Source: Eutypella sp. D-1 (Eukaryota; Ascomycota; Sordariomycetes; Xylariales; Diatrypaceae). From it: a DNA stretch of 64,000 nucleotides. Of the stretch, positions 1 to 13,295 are shown piece by piece. Location of the stretch: assembly GCA_023313575.1 (NCBI GenBank), contig JAJTTP010000006.1:2418001-2482000 (forward strand). The letters are read 5' to 3'. Every line of letters starts with the position of its first letter. Positions within the stretch are counted from its first letter, which is position 1. Position numbers and translations under genes: made by a program. The notes beneath the pieces are model-generated. The model ran no database searches. It worked only from the letters and a program-made list of their open reading frames with translations, and was not told the origin of the DNA.

Positions 1-27
1 CATGGCATCTTCTAACTCGGTCTATAG

Positions 28-753
28 TGGGCTGGTCGGGGCCATTCCCGGTATTAAGCAAGAAGCGACCAACGGCCGACTTGGTTTCGAGGAAAGTCCT
101 CACACCACTGCTGGGTCAGATGGCGATTTGCATAGTCATCCAGGCGGCCGCATGGTTGATCGTGCGGGAGCAGGATTGGTAAGGACCACCTCCTCAGATG
201 ATACGGGAAGTTTTCCTACTAATGCAAATTGTGCGCCAGGTATATACCGCCACACGTCAACCCGGACAAGTCCAACATTAAGAATTCGGAGAACACGGCA
301 CTATTCTTGACGTCCTGCTTCGAGTATATATTCATCGGCATCGTGATGAATGCCGGACGCCCGTTCAGGCAGCCCATGACGCAGAACTGTGAGTGCACTT
401 TTCTTTTCCTTTTTTATTTTTTTAAACTACAGCGCTCTTGGGGTCGTTATGATACTGACAATTGTCCAGGGCCGTTCATGACGACAATCGCGACGGCGCT
501 CGCGATAAGCTCGTACATGGTCCTGTCGCCGGCACGCTGGCTGAGGAAGCTGATGCAGCTGACGGCCATCAGTCCGTCCTTCAAGGCCAGCATTTTCGTC
601 CTCGGCGGCTGCTACCTCGTGCTCTCGTGGACGTCGGAGAACTACGTCTTCCCCGGCGTGGCCCGGGCCGTCGGATGGGCGAAGCGGGTCATCGCGAAGA
701 GGGCCAAGAAGCGCAAGGAGTACAAGCTTATACTAGAAGCCACGAGGATGTGA
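28..753 (+). CDS. YPK9: P5B-type cation-transporting ATPase (YPK9-like), C-terminal part
   Basis: These are the last three exons (28..178, 240..388, 470..753) of a P-type ATPase whose catalytic core lies upstream of the window. Bases 1..27 look like the end of an intron (TAG at 25..27). The spliced frame gives 193 residues. It reads RPTADLVSRKVLTPLLGQ, then a hydrophobic helix, then WYIPPHVNPDKSNI, then SENTALFLTSCFEYIFIGIV and RPFRQPMTQNWPF, which are hallmarks of the last membrane helices of P5 ATPases. At least four transmembrane segments are visible, followed by a basic tail (KRAKKRKEY). Fungal P5B ATPases (Ypk9, related to human ATP13A2) sit in the vacuolar membrane and are linked to metal and polyamine handling. 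Both internal introns have GTRAGK donors, and the codon TGG is split across each of them. Confidence is high for the family and moderate for the precise orthologue. Confidence 0.85.
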
Positions 754-1562
754 TGCTCTTGCTTTGCAACTAGTGTTTGTCATATAGGCAACCATGATGG
801 CAAGCAGGTATTATTTGTTGCTTTTTCCCTTGTAGGATATACCATAGACTCTATATATATATTTACGTATGTAGATACATACCTATATAGCTGAGTCTAG
901 AGATTTACACGTGAGACGTACCTATCTATCCATTGTCAACTCCTACTGCTTGAATAAAATAATAAATCGCCAGGGGATGGATGTTTGTGAGGGATGTTTG
1001 TGAGGAACATGGAATTGTGGCTGGTGATCTTGATACATGTACTTAGATACTTGTTTGGTATTCCATGTGGCCCGGGGAGGAAGCGCACTTCGCAAGGTAT
1101 TATCTTATCGAGGCTTATCGACCCAAACGGTAGGTACTTGCATAGGGGCCCTTAGCACCTACCAAGTACCTACCTGGGCAGCCTTCAGAGCCGTAGTTAC
1201 ATATCCGGTATCTATGTAGGTGCTAAGTACCTACCTAGGTACATAAGCCTAGCTTCCGTGAGGCTGACCAGGCTGAAGCTTGTCTGCGCGTCTACTGAAC
1301 GTTAGAACTACCTAAGTACCTACATACCTAGCCTTAGGTAGGTATACTGAATACGTCAATATCTCCTAGCTACTACTCCGTACCTACTATTACCACCTAC
1401 TTTGTAGGTACAACACCAAGCAAATCACCTACTTAGTATCATAATCAACTCCCCTCGACATATATCGAAATTTATTTTCGCCCGGCAATACGCACACGGC
1501 TTCCCTCCTCCTAATTCTTCTACTAAATCTGATTTTACGAGAAGCGAATCCGGTTATTGAAG
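754..1562. other. Intergenic: YPK9 3' end / PRE1 promoter
   Basis: No gene is supported here. The first ~200 bases are AT-rich (TATATA tracts near 850-890) and probably hold the YPK9 3' UTR. From about 1120 to 1440 there is a dense cluster of TACCTAGGTA-like words, described separately. The last ~60 bases before PRE1 are pyrimidine-rich. Confidence 0.6.
1120..1440. repeat. Cluster of TACCTAGGTA-type palindromic words
   Basis: At least ten imperfect copies of GTACCTA, CTAAGTAC, CCTACCTAGG and TAGGTAC in both orientations, for example near 1163, 1225, 1310, 1335 and 1380-1410. The words are near-palindromic, so strand is undefined. Similar clusters recur across the intergenic parts of the window and are absent from exons. 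Confidence 0.7.
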
Positions 1563-2448
1563 ATGTGAGTTTTTCCATATGCTTTGGCGCGCCCCCCCCC
1601 TTCCCTCCCCTTCCCCCCGCAGCAGCAAACGCCAGCAGCTTGCCTCACCTCCCGCGGTGGCCGCCGCCAATACACCAGAACGAAGGGAAATGAAGGAATG
1701 CATGAACGAACGAATGAACGAGCTGACCAACCGGTAGGGAGGTATTGTTGGGCATCACGGGCAAGGACTTCACCTTAGTGGCCGCTTCTAAGGCTGCCAT
1801 GCGAGGCGCCACGATCCTGAAAGCTTCCGATGATAAGACGCGGCAGCTCAACAAGCACACCCTCCTAGCTTTCTCGGGAGAGGCCGGCGATACCAGTATG
1901 TCCTGTCCATGTCCATGTCTTATCTTGCTTCTGTCTCTTTTTACCTATCTATCTCCGATCTTCGCTTGCTTACGAGGGTTTGCGGCGCCATTATAGTACA
2001 GTTCACGGAATACATCCAGGCGAACGCGCAGCTCTACTCGATGCGCAACGAGTCGGACCTATCGCCGACGGCGCTGGCGCACTTCGTCCGGGGTGAGCTG
2101 GCCTCGAGTCTGAGGTCACGGAAGCCTTACAACGTTAACCTGCTGCTCGGCGGCGTCGACCCCATCACCCACAAGCCCAGCCTTTTCTGGCTCGACTACC
2201 TCGCGTCCCTGGCCCCCGTCCCTTACGCCGCCCACGGTTACGCCCAGTACTACTGCCTCTCCATCCTCGACAAGCACCACCACCCGGATATTACCCTACA
2301 TCAGGGCATCAAGATCCTCGAGCTCTGCACCGATGAGCTCAAGCGGAGGATGCCCATTGATTTCAAGGGCATGACCGTCAAGGCTGTCACTAAGGATGGC
2401 ATCGTCGACATAGCCCACAACGACGACAAAGTCGTTAAGAGTGCTTGA
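1563..2448 (+). CDS. PRE1: 20S proteasome subunit beta type-4 (Pre1/C11)
   Basis: Non-catalytic beta subunit of the 20S core particle. Exons 1563..1564, 1738..1895 and 1997..2448 give 203 residues, close to the usual ~200. The start codon is split by intron 1: AT at 1563..1564, donor GTGAGT, acceptor TAG at 1735..1737, then G. This rebuilds MEVLLGITGKDFTLVAASKA, the expected fungal N terminus. SFSGEAGDT-type and YNVNLLLGG motifs of the Ntn fold follow. There is no propeptide or catalytic N-terminal threonine, as expected for beta-4. Intron 2 (1896..1996, donor GTATGT) falls after GEAGDT and restores IQFTEYIQANAQLYS. Unspliced RNA would read ATG-TGA, a start directly followed by a stop. The call is firm; the split start is inferred from conservation of the N terminus. 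Confidence 0.92.
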
Positions 2449-5400
2449 GGTATGCATCTATGATGAAAGGGGAGTAGTGATGGGAAGGGATGGTAGCAAC
2501 TTGGGTCGGCCGCTATGATATCATGTCGTTAGGAAGGAAGGCCTAGATGCCCGTTATGACGAAGAAAAAAAAGCAACGAACGTCACTACAGCATGTTTTT
2601 ATGTCCGTTTTCATTCAACGCGAAGCTATTATGACGCATCCAATTCCACGCTGCTTGCCCACGATTGCCTCTATCCCTGAACACACACCCCTTACGGGAT
2701 ACCAAATGCACACGTGTTAACCCCCGGGCTATTGTGACCTGGCCCCAATACCCGTCTCATGACACTACGCCATGCCGGTGCAATAAACGTGTATGCAGGT
2801 AGCCAGTCTCAGGTGGTCTGTCTATCTAAATCCGTATACACAGCTACTATGCAATCAATATAGTCGAGCGAATCGGCTGCTGCCCAAATTTCAAGGTTAG
2901 GATTTTCAATGGAGACGGCGGTGAGAAGTCCAAGCCCACCACTACCAACCATGTGTCGTTTATATAGCAGATCCTGTGTATGCCATGCACGCCAGTAAAC
3001 AGTCAGTATATGATCATGTTCCCGTGAAGTCAGCCCATCTCCGGATCCCTTTCCCTAAATTCCTCGCTACATGCGCAGACTCATTATGAACTGGACCATG
3101 CGTCCGTGTATCTATCTATCTATACATTTAACTACCTGAGTATCTGCTTATGTGCTTACGCATACATAGGTAGGTAATAGGTAAGTGGCAGGCTAGATTG
3201 GCGGTATTCCCGTATTGACACATGCCGTGCTCGGCTAATGAGCTCGTTTGCGTGCGTATTGTGTGCCACGCCAGCAGCAGCAGCCCCGGAAAGTGAGCAA
3301 GTAAAGCACGTAGTTGGTTGGGACAAACCACTCTCTCGTCGGCAATATATACGCTATGAGGACATGTCTGTCTGTCTGTCTACCTAACACACCTTACCTC
3401 GATCTTCTCCCGAGGGATATATAAGACATATATGTGCGTGTGGGGAGGGGAGGGGGGAGACCCTTTTTGCTTGCCTGAGCCATATATATACCCTGTAGGT
3501 CGCTCGCCCGGTTTGTATATTTTTCTTCCCCAAAAGAAAGCGCCTGAGACAGATGTCATCGCTGAGGAAGGTGGATGGAGAACTCGTGTATAAGAGAAAT
3601 TATTGTCTCGCTTTGTCAACCAGGCCAGGGGTGGCCACAAGAAACGGGCCAGTTAGACCTCCGGAGATAGTAGTTGTAGGCGTTGCTGGTCCATTTCTGG
3701 TGGCCATCTTCCGTACGGTACCCGGATAACTATTGGATACATATCCCTTATCTATCTTTGTTAACTCCCCCCCTTCCTCCCCCTCTCCTTACTTCCTACC
3801 TAGGTAGCCGAGCAACATGCTCAGGTGTATTTATATAGTAGCTGCTTACCTATATGTACATACCTAATGCACGTATATGTGTGTGCAGGTACACGAATTA
3901 ACGAACAAACATCCACAGGTACCTACTTAGGTACATATAGTAGGCATTATTAAACCTGTCAGTGTTAGTAAAAACCTTAAATGTTCCATCATGTCTAACA
4001 CATTTTATGTAATAAGGCTGGGCTATGTGCATACTCTAGATACGTAACTTCGCGTATATCATCTCATACATAGTGCAAGTATATACAGTAGGCGGTATGT
4101 ACCTTCCAGCACCCGGACCCTGATCTTCTAGCGCTTGTCGGATTTGGTGGTGTCGTGTATGTACGTAAGCGTTTTATGTAGGGCTTGGGTGACTTCCCCG
4201 GCCGGAGTCGGGGATTCATCTGGGCATGCAAGTTGGCAAGCAAGGTAGGCAGGATTGTACATACTAGTAAGTTGAGAAAAGGGGGCAGGCGTGGGGTGAG
4301 GTTGAGTCAATGCAATGTACTGACTGATCTGCTGGCAAGCAAGTTGCAAAGCGAAAAAGCAGGAGAAGGGTTGGCAGCTGGCAGCTGGTAGGCCGATGGT
4401 ACTGTACTTCAGGAGGAGCGGCAAGGTATCCATTCACAAGTACCTCCTGGGCTAATTGGAGAAGTGTGAGGTAATACCCGTGGACTTACCTACCCCGGCT
4501 GGCCCCCGTCTCTGGGGGTCACCGCTGGAAGGTACCTGCCTACTCGTATTTACTTAGGTACCTAGGTATGCATATGGTGGATTAGGACACCTCAAAGTTG
4601 GATATAGTATCCCCAGCTACGTGCACTCAGATACCCCAAACGGTACATACTCAGATAAGGAGGTGTCCCCTATAAGGCCGGCAGGGGTCCGCATACCAAA
4701 ACAGCTCTACCGCTTTAAACATGTTGCCGTGATTTACTGATCGCTGGTATGTATGAAGTACTAGCTGGTGAGTGCCTAGGCGTAGCGAAACTTTTTGACT
4801 TGGTTTCTGCTCATGATGTAACTTATGTCTGTCATAGCTGCGAGGAGGATAGCTCGTAATCTCAGGAGGTTCTCTTAGAGTCCTTGTGCTCAACAAGTCA
4901 TGTAGAATTGGCAAAATCATTACATACGAAGTAGGCGAGGGCCCAAGGGAGGCAGGCGCGTGCCAGGTAATGAGCGTTGCCATAGTGCTAGCCTCAGGCC
5001 GCTTAATCTGTAAGGCATCAAGTCAAATACTTAGGTATATAGGCACAAATATCTTCATTCACTCTTCTTCCAAGCCAGCTGCAACCAAACATGGACGGTA
5101 CCTTACAGGGGATTCCAGGCCGCTTTAGGGGACGCTGTGGAAGCTCTATACTATCATCAGCTGCTATCTGCCCTAAGTACCTACCTAAGTACCAAGCCAA
5201 CGGCTGGGATCCGATTAGCGTTGCCTAGGTGGCCTTATACCGATTTCCCAAGTTGTTGAATGGACGATGGCTATTAGTACCTAGATTTATGAATCTACTC
5301 TTTGAGTGGATAGTTCTTCCTGACTGTGCAAGCGCCTTTTCCGTCTTTTTCGTCATGAGCATGCAAGTTTTACGGATTTACGATCTTGAGTGACAGTGAG

Positions 5401-5705
5401 TTACAAGCCATGGCAGAACTTACTAGGTACCCATTGCATAGTGAGGTTTATGCTGTAGGTACTTAATCATATAAGTACTATGCTTACATAAGTACGAATT
5501 AGTTAGGGACACAAATCAGGTTGGGGTAGTCCACGGTACTCAACAAGATACCTAGGTAGGTACATAGGTCGGTGTCAAACCCAGGCTCTCTCACGCCTGC
5601 CCAACACTGAGACCCTAGGTAAGTACGTACCTGTGTAGGTACCTGTGAAGGTACCGAAACAGGTACTTAGGTAAGTACCATCCCCAGTTGTACCTTGCTG
5701 AAATG
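2449..5705. other. Long intergenic stretch between PRE1 and DED1
   Basis: About 3.3 kb with no supported gene. Open frames here are short (67-110 codons), without splice partners or recognisable motifs. It holds short (TCTA)n near 3110-3126, (TCTG)n near 3366-3381, and TACCTAGGTA-type clusters at 3790-3960, 4540-4570, 5170-5200 and 5530-5680. The first part presumably carries the PRE1 3' UTR. Confidence 0.55.
5530..5680. repeat. TACCTAGGTA-type palindrome cluster upstream of DED1
   Basis: Dense run of near-palindromic GTACCTAGGTAC-like words (CCTAGGTAGGTAC, CCTAGGTAAGTACG, AGGTACCTGTG, AGGTACTTAGG) just before the T-rich/CT-rich DED1 promoter. Same class as the 1120-1440 cluster. Confidence 0.65.
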
Positions 5706-6597
5706 GACTAGCCCCAACCCGCCTGTAGTGGCTCCAGGGCCCTAACCAAACTTTTTCGCCTCCCAAGCAAAAATCGGCCATCACTTTTTTTTTTTTTCAT
5801 TATCTCCCCTCCCTTCCTTCCTCTTCACCCCCCCTCCGATTGAGAAAACCTTTTTCTCTCCCATCAAATATTCAACACGCAGTAGTTGTCTTGAGAGTGT
5901 CTCGTCTTCTCTTTCCTTTTGAAAAGATTTGATTTTTATTTTCCTTCTTTTCTAGAGGAATCTTGAAGGCGTTTTAAAGATTTCGAGGCCGGCGATAAAA
6001 AAAAACACACACAGGGAGAGTGCCAGACGGTTTGCTTTTTTACCTTCAGCACCAACTCCTCCGTTTATCGTCAGCAGCGAAAACATCATTCACCTAATAA
6101 CTCTACCCGATAACTAGGGAAGAAAGAAAAGAAAAGAAAAAGAGGCAGTTACACTCAGTCACTTCCTGTTTTTAATTCTTTCCAGTCTACTTCTCTCTTT
6201 CCTTCTCGATCAATTAAATTTAGGCTCCTACCTACCTGGTCCCTACTTTCATACTTGTTCCATCGGCAATTTCCCTATTGCGGACAGTAACGATAATTAC
6301 GTCTTGACGGTTTCCTTCTATTTTTCAGGGCCTTCCTAGATCTAATCATCTCATCTGTTTCATCCGATCTTCCAAAAGTTCTTTTACTCTGCTTGCAGAA
6401 GTCGTTCACTTCTTGCAGAGACAGTACATCGGTTGTTTTTTACGCACGAGAGGAAATTTTCTCTTCTGCCACTACACGAGTCAACACCTCCGAGTCCTCG
6501 TACTCTTACCACAGACGGTTTCATCGCATCCTTTTGAAGACTCATTCCTTCTCAGTCCATTCTTCCACTGATCTTTCATCGACCACTCCTTCCCAAT
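5706..6597 (+). promoter_or_regulatory. DED1 promoter and long ATG-free pyrimidine-rich leader
   Basis: From the ATG near 5703 to the DED1 start at 6598 I find no ATG in any of the three plus frames (~890 nt; about 14 expected at random). The segment begins with a T-tract (5785-5797) and CT-rich runs to ~5860, which look like a core promoter or start region, and continues as a C/T-rich leader. An untranslated leader free of upstream starts is the simplest reading; its true 5' end is not visible. Confidence 0.55.
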
Positions 6598-8846
<2,249 letters not shown>

Positions 8847-11185
8847 ATCTGCCACTACCCCCACCTTGCCCACATTAGCCTCGTTCCCTTCTATGCGGGA
8901 CACCAAATGTTGGGCAATGTGGCCTTGGTTTCATGGAATGCACATTTGAGACCATCTTTTCTTCAAGTTTGCAGTTTTTTCACGATTTTCTTTTTTCTCT
9001 CAATTTTCACAAAGGTTTTTCGGCATCTCTTCGACACTTCCCGGCATACTCCCTTCCACGGCGGAAATAAGTTCTGGCCCTCGAGTCAGGATCGGCAGGT
9101 TCGAGTCCTCGGGCACGGGACTCCAGCATATGATAGATGGCATTTGTCTTTGTTTCGGCTGCAGCCCTCCTCTACGCTTGATACCCATAGACGATCGTAG
9201 GAGGGTCATACGCGAGCAGCTTCATGAGACACGTCGAGGCTCAATACATGCCTTGATGAAAGATACCCTAGAGAGACAATCATCGGATAGAAGTTGATCC
9301 TGGTGGATCGATCGACTATTTGTTACGACGATGACGGTCTCGGCTTCGATATACCTGCTCTGCCATTTGGAACGGGGCACGGAGCCCTCCTGCGGTTACA
9401 TAGGAAGCGGCGAAAAGTGCTCGATTTTTTTTTCGCCGGGCCGCGGTTTTGTTGATGGCATACACATAGACAAAAAGGTGGAATTCTCGGTTCTCTCATT
9501 GGCAAGGCTCCATCAAAGGAGTTTAACCACGGCAAAATGGGCTCTCTTGATCAGAGGGCAATGATGATAGACTGGTAATCTCGGACGCTCGAGGAAAAAA
9601 AGGACGAAGGGCATCTCGGCGAGCAGGCATATGCATTTGGCAATGGTCTCGCTGCGAGGGACACGGGCCTCGTCTGCTTTCGATGTGCACTTTGATGATT
9701 TTGGCATGTGGAAGAGCTAAGGCATTCATCTGACTGGGCATGATACAGGCAGAGTGGATGTAGTGCTTTTGCAGATAGCGGCCGAGACAGATCCTCGAGG
9801 CCTTACAGCTCTCTTAAGCTGTGATGGATGCAGTATATGGAACCACCATGCTGCGATGGACTTGAGAACTCCCATCGAAGAAGAAAAAAAAAAGAGTTTC
9901 ATGTTCCTTAACATCGGATGAAGCCCACTCGTGGCTTTTCATGTTGTGACATGTGGCATGTGACATGTGTAGATGGCCTAGATATATTGTAACTGTGATA
10001 GAGTTTTAACAAAATGCTAGTCCAGCTGATATAGCTTGATAGGTACTTTTTTTGCTTTATATACTGTCAGGCTTGCAGAGTCTATCCAGGTAATGATGCA
10101 GAGTATTTACTTCCTAGTTGCCCTCTGTAAGGTAAAAGCTGTGTACGGCCTCCATCCATATCTAATGTCTGTGGGTAGGCTCACAGTGGTAATCATAACA
10201 CCTAGGTAGCGTAGCATATGGTGTTCTATCTACAGCTTATTATGGTCCTACCTAAGTACCTAAGTACCTAAGTAGGTAAGATAGGTAGCCAGGATTCGCC
10301 TATTGTTTGCCTACTTAGGTATTAGCAGGAGCAAACAGCAGGAATGGATGTCTTTTATCTTGCTTGACTGCTTAAATTTTTGTTTACTGTCTTCTACCTA
10401 TCTCCTATTGTTGCTGTCAACCCGGCCTTGGATGAAAGCCCTGGATGAAAGCCCTGGAGGTTAGAGTCATTTACTACTATTTACGTATTGTAGGAGGTAT
10501 CCACTAAAGTTTAATCTGTGAGGTACCCGTACCTACCCAGGTACTACTAGTAGGGAAGTACATTAGTACATACATACCTATATGTACCTAGGGTACCTGG
10601 GACGCGAACGGTTTTGCTCATGGAGAGCTCCAGGCTTACGTTAATGGAAGTAAAAGTAAAGTGGAAGTCACGTCAATTGTCAATAGGTTACGACCGGACC
10701 TAAATAAAGTCATTTTTGCTGTTGGCATTCTGGCATTTAACCTTAAATCCCTTACATCCCAATTCTCTAACCAAACCAACATCACGGTCGGTTCCTTCCT
10801 TTCTACAACTTCACTTTTTATTCACATCTACTCACTCGACCCGACCTCGGTACTCAAATCTCAAACAGAATGACAAGTTGCCAGTCTCATCATCAATCCC
10901 ATTGAGGTCCTCGCCGGGTTTGTTCCTGCGCGCGCATTTTACTATAATAGTAATTTTACTACCCACCCACCCACCACCCGTGGGCATCAAACCACAACAC
11001 CCTTCTTCTTACAATTTTCACCCCATCACTGTAGGCTAGAACAGCCTTTCATTTTTCTTTTCTTTTTCTTTCTTGTTGTCTTCTTTCTCTATCCTAGTTT
11101 CTTTCTTTCCTACTTCCTATCAAACAAGCATCGCCATCGGCAAGTCATTTGTTTAATCCATACTACGTCAACCTCATCATCCATC
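8847..11185. other. Intergenic: DED1 3' region and IES1 promoter/leader
   Basis: No supported gene. It contains the presumptive DED1 3' UTR, a 13-14 bp direct repeat (GGATGAAAGCCCT, two copies at ~10431-10457), repeated ACATGTG/GCATGTG words at ~9944-9970 and two TACCTAGGTA clusters (10245-10325, 10520-10605). The 11040-11130 segment is a C/T-rich tract before the IES1 start. A GGTTCGAGTCC word at ~9100 mimics a tRNA B box but has no tRNA fold. Confidence 0.55.
10245..10605. repeat. TACCTAGGTA-type palindrome clusters upstream of IES1
   Basis: Two groups, 10245-10325 (CCTAAGTA repeated in tandem four times, then TAGGTAG) and 10520-10605 (GTACCCGTACCTACC, CCAGGTACT, ATGTACCTAGGGTACC), separated by ordinary sequence. 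Confidence 0.65.
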
Positions 11186-13295
11186 ATGACATCGAGGGAG
11201 GATTCGCCTGAGATTAGCCGCTCATCACGGGCATCTAGTACAGCCCCGAGAGATGCTACACCCGGTGGTCATTTCGAATCCAGCATGATCGAGCCTGGAT
11301 CCGCTCATGGAACGAAGAGAGGGAAGTCAAGGGCCAGCACTGCCGCCGCCGCCGCCGCCTCTGCTGCTGCCGGTACTGGTAGTGGCGCCCTTTCCGGAGT
11401 AGGAAAGATCCGACACCTCAAAAAGGAAGATGGCGAGCCTCTTTGGAGGCGGGATATCCAGTATGACTTTCTCAGAGCCGTTTTCGACGACGACCACAAG
11501 GTCTTCACCAACAACTACGAGAAGACCAAGCACCAGAAGCAAAACTTCGCCGACCTCTATATCGACACCATGGCCAGAAGCAGTAAGACGAGCAAGGTTC
11601 TACGCGATAAATTACTGAGCGACCGGGAAGCTGCCAAGGGTATGGCCATGGTGTGTTTGCTAGTGAATGTCGGTCGTATGAATACCACTCTCAACTGTGA
11701 GTTCTCTAGCACTCCTTTTCAGCATTTTCGTAATTGACACTAATACTGACCCTTTCTCTCTCTCTCTCTTGCTTCTTCCAGTCTTCCCCGAGATGCGAGC
11801 CCAGCTTCGCACCTACCATGCCATCCCCTCCTTACAGGCCCATCAAGATGCCACTGCCTACAAACAACTTCAGGATGCCCCGAGACTGAAGTCGATTCTT
11901 AAAGGCGCCGCTGAAGACCTTCCGGAGCCACGCGACCTGGCCGAGTTCAAGTCTAGGGACCCACCACGAACCAACCCCGTCAACTTGATATTTCTCCTCT
12001 GTCAGCAGGCCTCTCATGTTGCTGAGTTGCATTTCCCAGCTGGTCTGGAGTTCCACGACCTTGTAATGAAAACTCAATATACCAGCCTGTCCCGGGCCAG
12101 AGCCTTCTTGTGGCTCATGTGGTTCTATCTCGAGTCTGATTTTACTGAAGAGGGCTGCGAGGAGAATCCATTTGGCGCTGGTGTCGACTATGACACAGAT
12201 GTAGCGAACCAGGGTGTCCCTATGCTAGAAGAAATGACTCCTGACGAAGAAGCCGCGGAGAATATCGATCCCCAGGAAGAGCTCGACTTTGGCCGCGAGA
12301 AACAGAGCCATCGGGCCAAGATCATTGCCGCTGACCAGGCTTACATGGCAGATCATCAGAACAAGCGGGGCTCCCGAGGAGGTAGACTGCTGGCTGAAGA
12401 TAGCCCTACGGCCGCCATCCTTCCCCGGATACGACCCTCGAAACATGAATCCGATATGGACAGCACTAGATCTACACCTCCTCCAAGAGCGTTAGGCCGC
12501 CTTGGCGCCAACAGTACTGGACGCCGAGGCACTGGCGGCCTGAAGTACCAGATCTTCGAGGGCTCATCCCCGGCAGGTAACAGCAATAGCCCTCATGTCA
12601 TTGACGGTATAGTCCCGCGTAAGCCGCGTCCTCCTACGGCGCATCAGTTGGCAGTAGAGCGCAACCGCAACCAACGGGTCGAACACATCCTCGACCGAGG
12701 CATCCGCCGAGAGCACCACAAGGCGCGCAAGATCCGTCGACAGGAGGGTATCGTCATGCGCGCGAAGCGTCGTCTCGATGCGACGGGTGACCCATTCGCA
12801 GATAGTGATGACGAAGAATATAGAATGTTCGCGAATGACAAGGGCCAGGCCGCTTTCAAGGATAGGGGTTTCGGTGGACTTTGTCGCCTCAACATGGAGG
12901 AGGATGACTTTGGCGAGGAGTTCAGCTCGTACGCGGCGTCCCTCAGAAGAGCCCACCGGCGATTGATACGCTGGTCTGAGCGCACAGACACAAATGTCGT
13001 GCCACCTCGCAAGAGACGATCGGTCGGCGGGCCATCCGACGATGATTCTCCCGAAGGCCAGATGGAACTGGGAGGCAAGGCTCGCTTGGCTAAGAGAGAT
13101 GCCGGGAAGTCCCGGTTAAATGGGACCGCTAACGGCGACGTCCCCATGGAGGATGCCGATGACCTGGACGATATCGCCAAGGAGCTGCTGGGCATTGCCA
13201 GCGGCGGCGAGGAAGGGGCGGACGACGAGGAACTCGACGATGTAGATAAGACCCTCCTAGGCTTGGATGATGGCTCGGATGGCAGCGATCATTAG
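11186..13295 (+). CDS. IES1: INO80 chromatin-remodelling complex subunit Ies1
   Basis: Nuclear; Ies1 is a fungal-specific subunit of INO80. Exons 11186..11696 and 11782..13295 give 674 residues; the intron (GTGAGT..CAG) is preceded by a long C/T tract. The N terminus is Ser/Ala-rich. The conserved core begins with KKEDGEPLWRRDIQYDFL and continues FDDDHKVFTNNY (roughly residues 82-112), then a block after the intron (FFPEMRAQLRTYHAIPSLQ) and NLIFLLCQQASHVAELHFPA...ARAFLWLMWFYLESDF. This arrangement is what I know of the Ies1 family. The second half is basic and disordered, with a conserved-looking VERNRNQRVEHILDRGIRRE segment, and the C terminus is very acidic. The family call rests on recognition of the core, not on a search. 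Confidence 0.75.

Noticed and set aside
9085..9135. GGTTCGAGTCC, a perfect tRNA B-box-like word
   Set aside because: The flanking bases pair at only three of five T-stem positions, no acceptor-stem partner or A box lies upstream, and the site is in the DED1 3' region.
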